A stretch of 16,622 nucleotides of DNA from Pseudomonadota bacterium. Lineage in GTDB: Bacteria > Pseudomonadota > Alphaproteobacteria > Azospirillales > Azospirillaceae. The notes under the pieces are model-generated. The model saw only the letters and a list, made by a program, of their open reading frames with translations. It did no database searches and was not told the origin of the DNA. This document shows positions 1 to 6,760 of the stretch, piece by piece (position 1 is the stretch's first letter; every line of letters begins with the position of its first letter). A program made the translations under genes and the position numbers. The DNA is taken from contig JAEYPE010000258.1 in the NCBI GenBank assembly GCA_023411035.1, positions 1-16,622 on the forward strand. The letters are read 5' to 3'.

Positions 1-782
1 CAGCGGCTCCGGCCCCGGCGGCTGCTCCCGCCGCCGCTCCGGCACCGGCGCCCAAGGCCGCTGGCATCGACGCCAAGGACCTGTCGGACAAGCTCGGCAT
101 GGCCTACAAGGCCCAGCCGAACAGCAGCATGCGCAAGACGATCTCCCGTCGTCTGACCGAGGTGCAGCAGACGGTTCCGGACTACTTCCTGGCCATCGAC
201 TGCGAGTTGGACGCGCTGCTGAAGGTCCGCTCCGACCTGAACGCCCGTTCCAAGGACTACAAGCTGTCGGTCAACGACTTCATCATCCGCGCCGCCGCGC
301 TGACGCTGAAGAAGTTCCCGAACATCAACGCCGCCTGGTCGGATGACGCCATCCTGCGTTACGACCATGTGGACATCTCGGTCGCCGTGGCGACGCCGAC
401 CGGCCTGATCACGCCCATCGTCAAGAAGGCGGAGACCAAGGGGCTGGCCGAAATCTCCAACGAGATGAAGGGGCTGGCGGAGCGTGCCCGCGACGGCAAG
501 CTGAAGCCGGAAGAGTATCAGGGCGGCACCTTCTCGATCTCCAACCTCGGCATGTACGGCATCCGGGAGTTCGCGGCGATCATCAACCCGCCGCAGGCCT
601 GCATCATGGCGGTCGGTGCGGGCGAACAGCGTCCGGTCGTGAAGAACGGCGCGCTCGCCATCGCCACCGTGATGACGGTCTCGGTCACCGTGGACCACCG
701 CGTCGCCGACGGCGCGCAGGGTGCGGAATTCCTCGCGGCTTTCAAGAAGCTGATTGAGGACCCGCTGAGCATGCTGCTGTAA
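1..782 (+). CDS. pdhC: Pyruvate dehydrogenase E2, dihydrolipoamide acetyltransferase (3' part)
   Basis: This is the C-terminal part of the E2 core of the pyruvate dehydrogenase complex, which moves the acetyl group from lipoyl-lysine to CoA in the cytoplasm. The gene enters from the left edge; the frame reading from base 3 is open to the TAA at 780-782 and gives 259 residues. They begin with an Ala/Pro-rich flexible linker (about bases 3-65), the usual hinge before an E2 catalytic domain. The rest is the acetyltransferase domain, with the family signature DHRxxDG near the end (catalytic His codon at 696-698, Asp-Gly at 708-713) and the conserved stretch SNLGMYGI. Lipoyl and E3-binding domains should lie off the window. 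The ATG at 99 is internal and not the real start. lpdA follows after 15 bp and lipA lies further downstream, which favours pyruvate rather than 2-oxoglutarate or branched-chain E2. Confidence 0.95.
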   Translation, partial: AAPAPAAAPAAAPAPAPKAAGIDAKDLSDKLGMAYKAQPNSSMRKTISRRLTEVQQTVPDYFLAIDCELDALLKVRSDLNARSKDYKLSVNDFIIRAAALTLKKFPNINAAWSDDAILRYDHVDISVAVATPTGLITPIVKKAETKGLAEISNEMKGLAERARDGKLKPEEYQGGTFSISNLGMYGIREFAAIINPPQACIMAVGAGEQRPVVKNGALAIATVMTVSVTVDHRVADGAQGAEFLAAFKKLIEDPLSMLL

Positions 783-797
783 GGGGGCGGACCGACC

Positions 798-2195
798 ATG
801 GCTGACATGAACTACGACCTCATCGTCATCGGCGGCGGCCCCGGCGGCTATGTGGCGGCGATCCGCGCCGCCCAGCTCGGCCTCCGCACGGCGGTGGTGG
901 AGCGCGAGAACCTGGGCGGCATCTGCCTGAACTGGGGTTGCATCCCCACCAAGGCGCTGCTGCGGTCCGCCGAGGTGCTGCGCAACGCCAAGCACGCCGC
1001 GGAGTACGGGCTGGTCATCCAGAACCCGTCCTTCGATCTGGACAAGGTCGTTCAGCGGTCCCGCCGGGTGGCGGGGCAGCTCAACGGCGGCGTCAAGCAC
1101 CTGCTGAAGAAGAACAAGGTCGCCGTCATCGAGGGCGAGGCCAAGCTGCTCGGCAAGGGGCAGGTGGCCGTCACCAAGAACGGCGCGGCGGTCGGCACAT
1201 TCGGCGCGAAGAACATCATCATCGCCACCGGCGCCCGCGCCCGCACCCTTCCGGGGCTGGAGGACGACGGCAACCTCGTCTGGACCTACCGCAAGGCGAT
1301 GACCCCGAACACCACGCCGAAGTCGCTGCTGGTCATCGGCTCCGGCGCCATCGGCATCGAGTTCGCCAGCTTCTACAACGAGCTGGGCGCCAAGGTGACG
1401 GTGGTCGAGGTGATGGACCGCATCCTGCCGGTGGAGGACGAGGAAATCTCGGCCTTCGCCCGCAAGCAGTTCGAAAAGCAGGGGATGCGCATCATCACCG
1501 GCGCCAAGGCCGGCAACCTGCGCAAGGGCGCGGACAGCGTGACGGTGGCGGTCGAGGCCAACGGCAAGACCGAGGACATCACGGTCGACCGTGTGATCCT
1601 CGCCGTCGGCATCACGCCGAACACGGAGAATCTGGGCCTGGAGAACACCAAGGTCCAGACCGACCGCGGCCACATCAAGACCAACGCCAACTGCCAGACG
1701 GACGAGCCGGGCGTCTATGCCATCGGCGACGTGACGGGCGCTCCCTGGCTCGCCCACAAGGCCAGCCACGAGGGCGTCATCGCCGTCGAGCACATCGCCG
1801 GCAAGCACCCGCACGCGCTGGACGTCCGCAACATTCCGGGCTGCACCTACTCGCACCCGCAGATCGCGTCGGTCGGGCTGAGCGAGAAGAAGGCGAAGGA
1901 GGCGGGCTACGAGGTCCGCGTCGGACGCTTCCCCTTCATCGGCAACGGCAAGGCCATCGCTCTGGGCGAGGCGGACGGCATGGTGAAGACCGTGTTCGAC
2001 GCCAAGACCGGCGAGTTGCTGGGCGCCCACATGGTCGGCGCCGAAGTGACGGAGCTGATCCAGGGCTACACGGTCGCCAAGACCATGGAAACAACCGAAC
2101 AGGAACTGATGCAGACGGTGTTCCCGCATCCGACCCTGTCGGAAATGATGCATGAGGCCGTGCTTGATGCCTATGGCCGGGCCATCCACTTCTAA
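798..2195 (+). CDS. lpdA: Dihydrolipoyl dehydrogenase (E3)
   Basis: This is the FAD-containing E3 subunit that reoxidises dihydrolipoamide on E2 with NAD+. The protein has 465 residues, normal for the family. An N-terminal FAD-binding glycine motif GGGPGG (12-17) is followed by the redox-active disulfide C43/C48 in GGICLNWGCIPTK, a form typical of the pyruvate dehydrogenase E3 of alphaproteobacteria. A second Rossmann glycine motif for NAD (GSGAIG, near residue 181) and the second FAD motif (AIGDVTG) follow. The C-terminal interface domain carries the catalytic His-Glu pair in HPTLSE (H444, E449). The ATG at 798 has a purine-rich Shine-Dalgarno (AAGGGGG, 781-787) that overlaps the pdhC stop, so translation is probably coupled to pdhC. 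A start at the internal ATG 807 is possible but has a worse position relative to the binding site. Confidence 0.97.
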   Translation: MADMNYDLIVIGGGPGGYVAAIRAAQLGLRTAVVERENLGGICLNWGCIPTKALLRSAEVLRNAKHAAEYGLVIQNPSFDLDKVVQRSRRVAGQLNGGVKHLLKKNKVAVIEGEAKLLGKGQVAVTKNGAAVGTFGAKNIIIATGARARTLPGLEDDGNLVWTYRKAMTPNTTPKSLLVIGSGAIGIEFASFYNELGAKVTVVEVMDRILPVEDEEISAFARKQFEKQGMRIITGAKAGNLRKGADSVTVAVEANGKTEDITVDRVILAVGITPNTENLGLENTKVQTDRGHIKTNANCQTDEPGVYAIGDVTGAPWLAHKASHEGVIAVEHIAGKHPHALDVRNIPGCTYSHPQIASVGLSEKKAKEAGYEVRVGRFPFIGNGKAIALGEADGMVKTVFDAKTGELLGAHMVGAEVTELIQGYTVAKTMETTEQELMQTVFPHPTLSEMMHEAVLDAYGRAIHF

Positions 2196-2222
2196 GTGGA
2201 GCGCCGGATCGTCGTTCGTCGT

Positions 2223-2251
2223 CTCCCTCTCCCCCTAAGGGGGGGAGGGAG
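2223..2251 (+). terminator. GC-rich hairpin after lpdA, likely terminator or dispersed palindrome
   Basis: The arms 2223-2235 (CTCCCTCTCCCCC) and 2239-2251 (GGGGGGGAGGGAG) pair over 13 bp with one G-T wobble around a TAA loop. The hairpin starts 27 bp after the lpdA stop and would end the pdh transcript. No clear T-run follows (TTCATGCAT), so it is not a textbook intrinsic terminator. C/T-rich palindromes of this look are common between genes in GC-rich alphaproteobacteria, so it may be a copy of a dispersed repeat. Confidence 0.5.
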
Positions 2252-2306
2252 TTCATGCATCGTCGTCGATTTGGCGGCGTTGTGCCGTGCCGACCGTTAA
2301 ACAGAC

Positions 2307-2335
2307 TTGACCGGTCGGTCATTACGGCCTATCCG
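2307..2335 (+). promoter_or_regulatory. Candidate lipA promoter with overlapping TetR-type palindrome
   Basis: A TTGACC -35 box (2307-2312) and a TATCCG -10 box (2330-2335) are separated by 17 bp, a good match to a housekeeping promoter. Transcription would begin near 2342, leaving about 87 nt before the lipA start. The -35 box lies inside the perfect inverted repeat TGACC-GGTC-GGTCA (2308-2321), which resembles operators of TetR-family repressors (RutR sites have the TTGACC...GGTCAA pattern). No regulator gene is adjacent. The whole gap 2196-2428 otherwise holds only the hairpin at 2223-2251. Confidence 0.45.
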
Positions 2336-2428
2336 GCGGATGCCGCGTCCGCCGGCCGCGCGACGGCAGGCGCGTTTCCGTTCAGAATCGGCGCTGCCGC
2401 CGGGCAGCCCGTGGGAGCACTTCAGACC

Positions 2429-3385
2429 ATGACCGTGGCCGATCACCCCGAGAAGCTTCGCCATCCCGAAAAGGCCCACAAGCCCGACAACCCGATCCAG
2501 CGCAAACCCGGCTGGATTCGCGTCAAGGCGCCGACCAGCCAGGAATACAACGAGACCCGCAAGCTGATGCGCGGGCTCAAGCTCAACACCGTGTGCGAGG
2601 AGGCGGCCTGCCCCAACATCGGGGAGTGCTGGAAGCACAAGCACGCGACCTTCATGATCCTGGGCGCCATCTGCACCCGCGGCTGCGCCTTCTGTAACGT
2701 CGGGACCGGACGCCCCGACCAGCTCGACCCGCATGAGCCGGACAATGTGGCGGAGGCGGTGGCCGAGCTGAAGCTGAGCCACGTTGTCGTCACCTCGGTG
2801 GACCGCGACGATCTGGAGGACGGCGGGGCGGAGCATTTCGCCCGCACCATCCGCGCCATCCGCGCCGCGTCCCCGGAAACGACCATCGAGATCCTGACCC
2901 CCGACTTCCAGAAGAAGAAGGGGGCCGTCGAAGTGGTGGTGGAAGCGAAGCCGGACGTCTTCAACCACAATCTGGAAACCGCGCCCCGCCTCTACCCGAC
3001 GATCCGTCCGGGAGCGCGCTATTTCACCTCGCTGCAACTGCTGGCGCGGGTGAAGGAACTCGACCCGTCCATGTTCACCAAGTCCGGCATCATGGTGGGG
3101 CTGGGCGAAACCCGCGAGGAGGTCGGCCAGGTCATGGACGATCTGCGCGCCGCCGATGTTGACTTCATGACCATCGGCCAGTACCTCCAGCCGACGCCCA
3201 AGCATGCGGCGGTGGACCGGTTCGTGACTCCGGAAGAATTCCAGAGCTACGCAACACTTGGCCGCGGCAAGGGTTTCCTGATGGTGGCCTCGACGCCGCT
3301 GACCCGCTCCTCCTATCACGCCGGGGCGGACTTCGCGAAGCTGCGGGAGGCGCGCCTCCGCAAGCTCGCGGCAGCGGCGGGCTGA
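2429..3385 (+). CDS. lipA: Lipoyl synthase
   Basis: This is the radical-SAM enzyme that inserts two sulfur atoms into octanoyl-lysine on E2 and H proteins. The protein has 318 residues from the ATG at 2429, close to the family norm. It has the LipA-specific auxiliary cluster motif C56-x4-C61-x5-C67, the radical-SAM motif C82-x3-C86-x2-C89 (CTRGCAFC), and the C-terminal RSSYHA motif (293-298) whose serine ligates the auxiliary cluster. The frame stays open back to an ATG at 2255, but the 58 extra residues match nothing in LipA, would cross the candidate promoter, and lack a good ribosome site. The start at 2429 has GGGAG at 2413-2417. It lies downstream of pdhC-lpdA, whose E2 product is a LipA substrate, though it probably has its own promoter. 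Confidence 0.96.
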   Translation: MTVADHPEKLRHPEKAHKPDNPIQRKPGWIRVKAPTSQEYNETRKLMRGLKLNTVCEEAACPNIGECWKHKHATFMILGAICTRGCAFCNVGTGRPDQLDPHEPDNVAEAVAELKLSHVVVTSVDRDDLEDGGAEHFARTIRAIRAASPETTIEILTPDFQKKKGAVEVVVEAKPDVFNHNLETAPRLYPTIRPGARYFTSLQLLARVKELDPSMFTKSGIMVGLGETREEVGQVMDDLRAADVDFMTIGQYLQPTPKHAAVDRFVTPEEFQSYATLGRGKGFLMVASTPLTRSSYHAGADFAKLREARLRKLAAAAG

Positions 3386-3414
3386 GAGGCGGCCCAAAGA
3401 GAAACGGAGCGGGT

Positions 3415-3882
3415 ATGCCGACGCACGCGGAAAAGAAGGTTCTTCCCTACACGCCGGAACAGATGTACCGGCTGGTCGCCGATGTGGAGAAGTACCCGGA
3501 ATTCCTGCCCTGGTGCCTCGCCGCCCGCATCCGCCGCCGCGAAGGCAACGTGATGTTCGCGGACCTCGTGATCGGCTTCAAGATGGTCCGCGAACGCTTC
3601 ACCTCGCGGGTGGAACTGGACGAAGAGAACCGGCGCATCAACGTCCAGTACACCGAGGGGCCGTTCCAGTACCTGAACAACCACTGGATCTTCAACCCGC
3701 ATGAGGGTGGAGTCTGCGTGGACTTCTACGTGGATTTCGAATTCCGCTCGAAGATGCTTCAGAAGATCATGGGCGTGCTGTTCAACGAGGCGGTGCGCCG
3801 CATGGTCCACGCCTTCGAAACCCGTGCCGATCAGCTTTACGGCAACCGGGCCTCGCAGACGGCCACGGCGCGGACCGCCTGA
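3415..3882 (+). CDS. RatA/Coq10-type START-domain protein
   Basis: The 155-residue protein belongs to the polyketide cyclase/START superfamily group that includes Coq10, which binds ubiquinone and supports its use in respiration, and E. coli RatA (YfjG), reported to block ribosome subunit association. Recognisable family features are the N-terminal stretch with YRLVADVEKYPEFLPWC and the C-terminal helix with MLQKIMGVLFNEAVRRMVHAFE that would close the lipid-binding groove. The start at 3415 has GGAG at 3406-3409. It begins 29 bp after lipA and is probably co-transcribed; this lipA-ratA pairing is common in alphaproteobacteria. No RatB-like partner is next to it. A Coq10-like role in quinone function fits a respiratory neighbourhood better than a toxin role, but the sequence alone does not decide. 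It converges with cinA across 10 bp. Confidence 0.85.
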   Translation: MPTHAEKKVLPYTPEQMYRLVADVEKYPEFLPWCLAARIRRREGNVMFADLVIGFKMVRERFTSRVELDEENRRINVQYTEGPFQYLNNHWIFNPHEGGVCVDFYVDFEFRSKMLQKIMGVLFNEAVRRMVHAFETRADQLYGNRASQTATARTA

Positions 3883-3892
3883 CGGCGTTCCC

Positions 3893-4396
3893 TCATCGGA
3901 TTCCGGTGTCGGGCCGTGCGGCCAGCAGGCGCTCCAGCGCGGCCTGCACGGTGGCCATGCGCACGGCCTCGCGGTCGCCGGGGAAGGTGTATTCCTTGTG
4001 CTTGGCCGCCCCGCGGCGGATCGCGGTGGCGATGTGGACGCGCCCGACCGGCTTTTCCGGCGTACCACCGCCGGGTCCGGCCACTCCGGTGACCGCCACC
4101 GTCACGTCCGCCTTCGACTTCGCCAGCGCCCCCACGGCCATCGCCACCGCCACCTCCGGGCTGACCGCGCCGTGGGCGAGGATCAGGCTGGGCGGCACGC
4201 CGAGCATCTCGGACTTGGCGGCGTTGGAGTAGGTGACGAAGCCCCGGTCAACGACCGTAGACGATCCCGCGATGTCCGTCAGCGCCCCGGCGATCAGGCC
4301 GCCCGTGCAGGATTCGGCGGTCGCAACCATGTAACCGGCCAGTTCATAGTCGGCGAGGAGCTTGGCGGCGAGTTCGCGGATGTGATCGGGAAACAT
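3893..4396 (-). CDS. cinA: CinA C-terminal-domain protein, nicotinamide-nucleotide amidohydrolase (PncC)
   Basis: This is a stand-alone CinA C-terminal domain of 167 residues. The family deamidates nicotinamide mononucleotide to nicotinate mononucleotide, recycling NAD breakdown products. The core motif AESCTGG (27-33, with the conserved Ser29), the YSNAAK motif and the VTGVAGPGGG / EKPVG loop are all present. The N-terminal molybdopterin-binding-like domain of full CinA is absent, as is usual for alphaproteobacterial and E. coli PncC-type copies, so this is not a truncation. The ATG at 4396 has AAAGGGA a few bases upstream on the minus strand. It follows ispDF by 45 bp in the same direction and is likely in its operon. 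The competence connection implied by the cinA name does not apply to this short form. Confidence 0.92.
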   Translation of the reverse strand: MFPDHIRELAAKLLADYELAGYMVATAESCTGGLIAGALTDIAGSSTVVDRGFVTYSNAAKSEMLGVPPSLILAHGAVSPEVAVAMAVGALAKSKADVTVAVTGVAGPGGGTPEKPVGRVHIATAIRRGAAKHKEYTFPGDREAVRMATVQAALERLLAARPDTGIR

Positions 4397-4441
4397 GCGG
4401 GTCCCTTTCGTCGTCGTGCCGGGGCTGGCTCCCGAGAAAGA

Positions 4442-5608
4442 CTAACCCGGAAGACGGACGGTCGCCACCGCCTGCGCTGCGATGCCTTCGCCGCGCCCGG
4501 TGAAGCCCAGCCGTTCCGTCGTCGTCGCCTTCACACTGACCCGATCCGCCGCCATGCCCAGGATTTCGGCGATGCGGGCGGTCATCGCGTCGCGATGCGG
4601 ACCGACCTTCGGGCGTTCGCAAATGATGGTCACGTCCACATGGGCGATCCGCCCGCCGCGCGCGGTCACCAGTTCGGCCGCATGGCGAAGGAACAGCGCG
4701 CTGTCCGCGCCGCGCCATTGCGGGTCGCTGGGCGGAAAGTGGCTGCCGATGTCCCCGGCGCAGAGCGCGCCCAGGATGGCATCGGTCAGGGCGTGCAGCC
4801 CGACGTCGGCGTCGGAATGGCCTTCCAACCTGTGGCTGTGCGGCACCCGCACGCCGCAGAGCGTGACGTGATCGCCCTCGGCGAAGCGGTGCACGTCGAA
4901 GCCCATGCCGGTGCGGATGTCGGAGAGGGCGGAGTCGATCACACGGGCGGCGCGGGCCAGGTCGTCGGGGGTGGTCACCTTGAAATTCTCCTCCCTGGCG
5001 GGCACCAGCGCGACGGGCAGTCCGGCGCGCTCGGCGACCGCGGCGTCGTCGGTCAATTCCAACCCGGCGGCGGAGCGGTGCGCGGCCAGAATCTCGGGAA
5101 AGCGGAAGCCCTGCGGGGTCTGGGCGCGCCACAGGCCGGAGCGGTCCACCGTGCCGGTCACCAGCCCGCCATTCAGCCCGCCTTTGCCGCGCTTCAGCGT
5201 GTCGGCGACCGGCACGGCGGCGAGCGCCGCCGGATGGTGGTCCAGCGCCGCGATCACCGCGTCGATGGTGGCATCGTCGATCAGCGGGCGCGCCGCGTCA
5301 TGGATCAGCACATGGTCCGGCGCCGAGTCGGCCAGGGCCTCCAACCCGTTGCGGACCGAATCCTGGCGGGACGCGCCGCCGGCCACCGGCTCGGGCAGGC
5401 CCAGACCCGCGACCGCCGCATCGTAGAGATCGCGGAAGGCCGGATTGATGACCACCCGGACCGCTTTCACCCTGGGGTGGCGCAGGAAGGCTTCGACCGT
5501 ACGGCGCAGCACGGGCTTGCCGACGAGATCCAGATATTGCTTGGGAATCTCGGCGCCGAACCGCTGGCCGCTGCCGGCGGCGACGATCAGCGCGGTGCAG
5601 GAAGACAT
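4442..5608 (-). CDS. ispDF: Bifunctional IspD/IspF, MEP-pathway isoprenoid enzyme
   Basis: This 388-residue fusion catalyses two steps of the MEP pathway: cytidylyl transfer to 2-C-methyl-D-erythritol 4-phosphate (IspD) and cyclisation to 2-C-methyl-D-erythritol 2,4-cyclodiphosphate (IspF). Residues 1 to about 230 are IspD, with the nucleotide-binding AAGSGQRFG loop (10-18), HDAARPL (103-109) and TDDA (186-189). Residues from about 232 are IspF, with the metal ligands D238 and H240 in GFDVHRF, H272 in the GHSDADVGLHALTDA stretch, and the C-terminal TTTERLGFTGRGEG motif. The linker is very short. IspDF fusions are normal in alphaproteobacteria. The chosen ATG at 5608 keeps the IspD N-terminus intact, but it lies in the second copy of a 14-bp duplication and has no clear ribosome site; the first copy supplies an out-of-frame ATG upstream. 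Confidence 0.95.
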   Translation of the reverse strand: MSSCTALIVAAGSGQRFGAEIPKQYLDLVGKPVLRRTVEAFLRHPRVKAVRVVINPAFRDLYDAAVAGLGLPEPVAGGASRQDSVRNGLEALADSAPDHVLIHDAARPLIDDATIDAVIAALDHHPAALAAVPVADTLKRGKGGLNGGLVTGTVDRSGLWRAQTPQGFRFPEILAAHRSAAGLELTDDAAVAERAGLPVALVPAREENFKVTTPDDLARAARVIDSALSDIRTGMGFDVHRFAEGDHVTLCGVRVPHSHRLEGHSDADVGLHALTDAILGALCAGDIGSHFPPSDPQWRGADSALFLRHAAELVTARGGRIAHVDVTIICERPKVGPHRDAMTARIAEILGMAADRVSVKATTTERLGFTGRGEGIAAQAVATVRLPG

Positions 5609-5624
5609 GGGCAGGAAGACATGG
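5597..5624 (-). repeat. 14-bp perfect tandem duplication across the ispDF start codon
   Basis: The plus-strand unit GCAGGAAGACATGG occurs twice in a row, at 5597-5610 and 5611-5624. On the minus strand this places two copies of ATGTCTTCCTGC in succession. Since 14 is not a multiple of 3, the two ATGs are in different frames. The downstream one (5608) is the ispDF start. The upstream one (5622) reads 11 codons (MSSCPCLPAPR) and stops at a TGA that overlaps the first codons of ispDF. Confidence 0.9.
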
Positions 5625-5660
5625 GACGTGTCCGTACCGTTTGGGCTATGGTATCCGCGC

Positions 5661-5689
5661 TTGACGGGCCGTCCGCGTGACGCTTACGT
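5661..5689 (+). promoter_or_regulatory. Weak candidate promoter upstream of the ypjD-like gene
   Basis: TTGACG (5661-5666) and TTACGT (5684-5689) lie 17 bp apart, upstream of the plus-strand membrane protein gene. The -10 match is modest and the implied leader is about 125 nt. A short inverted repeat TGACG-CTTA-CGTCA (5678-5691) overlaps the -10 box. The rest of the divergent region 5609-5820 has two small palindromes (GCCGGT-C-ACCGGC at 5717-5729 and GCCTC-A-GAGGC at 5742-5752) and nothing else I can name. Confidence 0.25.
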
Positions 5690-5820
5690 CAGTCGGATCG
5701 GACGCATCGGAGCCTAGCCGGTCACCGGCGTTCCGCCAAGGGCCTCAGAGGCTTGAGCAGCGAAGACTTGACCATCAGCGACTTTGGGTTTCCGCAGAGG
5801 GAAGGGCACGGGTCCGCCGC

Positions 5821-6636
5821 ATGTCGCAGAACATCGTCTACAGCCTGACCGCGCTGATGGCGCTGCTGCCGGCGTCCATCTACCCCTACCGCCAGATAGC
5901 GGGGCAGGGGGCGGACGGACGGTCCGCCTATTTCTGGAGCGCCCTGGCGCTGGGCTTCGCGGGTCCGGCGGCCTGGGCGCTGACCCAGGTGGCGGGACGC
6001 TGGCATACCGGCCTGTCCACCGCGCTGTGGGTGACCATCGCGGCCTGCATGCTGCTGTTCATGGCGTTGAGCGCGCTGACCCGCTCGGCCTGGAGGCTGT
6101 CGCCGCTGCTGCTTCCCTATCTGCTGGCGGTCGGCGCCTTCGCGACGCTGGCCCAGCAGGGCCCGGCTCCGGTCCTGCGCGGCGGGGCGCCCGGCGTCTG
6201 GATCGACCTGCACATCGCCGTGTCGGTCATCACCTACGCGCTGCTGACCATGGCCGCCGTGGCGTCGCTTGCCGCCTTCCTTCAGGAGCGGGCGCTGAAG
6301 TCGAAACGCCCGACCCCTCTCACCCGTTTCCTGCCCCCGGTGGCGGAGAGCGAGCGGTTGCAACTCCATCTGCTCGCCGCGTCGGAGACGGTTCTGGGCG
6401 CCGGTCTCGCCACGGGAATGGCGGTGCTCTATTACGAAAACGGCGTCCTGCTGCGCGCGGACCACAAGACTCTGCTGTCCGTCGCCAGCTTCGTCGTCAT
6501 CGGCGGGTTGCTGCTGGCACATGCCCGCACCGGCGTGCGCGGGCGGATGGCGGCGCGTCTCGTGCTGATTGCCTATCTTCTGCTGACGCTCGCCTATCCG
6601 GGCGTGAAGTTCGTCACCGACGTCCTGCTGAGCTAG
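5821..6636 (+). CDS. YpjD/CcsA-family membrane protein (cytochrome c assembly family)
   Basis: The 271-residue protein is an integral inner-membrane protein of the cytochrome c assembly family (CcsA/CcmC-like, YpjD subgroup). About eight hydrophobic segments can be seen, near residues 5-20, 38-58, 66-86, 95-111, 128-155, 184-204, 214-234 and 243-263. Two histidines sit where family members bind haem: H131 in WIDLHIAVS at the head of a membrane helix and H215 in the ADHKTLLS motif before the next-to-last helix. The C-terminal pattern ending YPGVKFVTD is typical of YpjD. The exact role of YpjD proteins is not well defined, so I do not claim cytochrome c maturation. The frame is open back to 5677, but the extra residues are hydrophilic and unlike the family; ATG 5821 is preferred, with a distant AGAGGGAAGG at 5796-5805. 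Confidence 0.8.
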   Translation: MSQNIVYSLTALMALLPASIYPYRQIAGQGADGRSAYFWSALALGFAGPAAWALTQVAGRWHTGLSTALWVTIAACMLLFMALSALTRSAWRLSPLLLPYLLAVGAFATLAQQGPAPVLRGGAPGVWIDLHIAVSVITYALLTMAAVASLAAFLQERALKSKRPTPLTRFLPPVAESERLQLHLLAASETVLGAGLATGMAVLYYENGVLLRADHKTLLSVASFVVIGGLLLAHARTGVRGRMAARLVLIAYLLLTLAYPGVKFVTDVLLS

Positions 6637-6679
6637 CCCCGGCGCATGGCAACCACTGTGGGACACACGGGTTGTGCGC

Positions 6680-6708
6680 TTGCAACATGCCGAAACGCTG
6701 TGCTACCG
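6680..6708 (+). promoter_or_regulatory. Candidate promoter of the dusB(nifR3)-ntrB-ntrC operon
   Basis: TTGCAA (6680-6685) and CTACCG (6703-6708) are separated by 17 bp in the 124-bp gap between the ypjD-like gene and dusB. This fits a weak sigma-70 promoter of alphaproteobacterial type. The -10 box lies inside a palindrome annotated separately. In A. brasilense the nifR3-ntrBC operon is reported to be negatively regulated, so an operator here would make sense; the assignment is inference. Confidence 0.35.
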
Positions 6709-6714
6709 TGCACA
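6699..6714. promoter_or_regulatory. Palindrome TGTGC-N6-GCACA, CRP-like operator candidate
   Basis: TGTGC (6699-6703) and GCACA (6710-6714) form a perfect inverted repeat with a 6-bp spacer over the candidate -10 box of dusB. The layout equals that of CRP-family sites (TGTGA-N6-TCACA) with one change per half. The right arm also pairs with a second TTGTGC at 6672-6677, giving two direct copies of TGTGC 26 bp apart. The orientation (GTGC...GCAC) is opposite to NtrC sites (GCAC...GTGC). Confidence 0.35.
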
Positions 6715-6760
6715 AATTCTCATCACATAGCTGATATGCCCATCCCGTGGGCAGGTGAAC

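Noticed and set aside
3..65. Ala/Pro-rich repeat at the left edge
   Set aside because: It is the usual flexible linker of E2 proteins, not an independent repeat.
2255..2428. 58-residue N-terminal extension of LipA
   Set aside because: The segment has no resemblance to LipA, covers the candidate promoter, and LipA of normal length starts at 2429 with a ribosome site.
3893..4396. CinA as a truncated gene
   Set aside because: The N-terminal domain is missing, but single-domain PncC-type proteins of this length are normal in proteobacteria, and the start and ribosome site are intact.
3701..5680. Long plus-strand open frame of 659 codons across cinA and ispDF
   Set aside because: It is the reverse side of two well-supported minus-strand genes; its translation is Arg/Gly/His-rich without any motif, a common artefact in GC-rich DNA.
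6669..6685. Possible sigma-54 promoter (GG-N10-GC with TTGCAA) before dusB
   Set aside because: Only the GG and TTGC positions fit; the rest of the -24 element (TGGCAC) does not. A sigma-70 reading of the same TTGCAA is at least as good.
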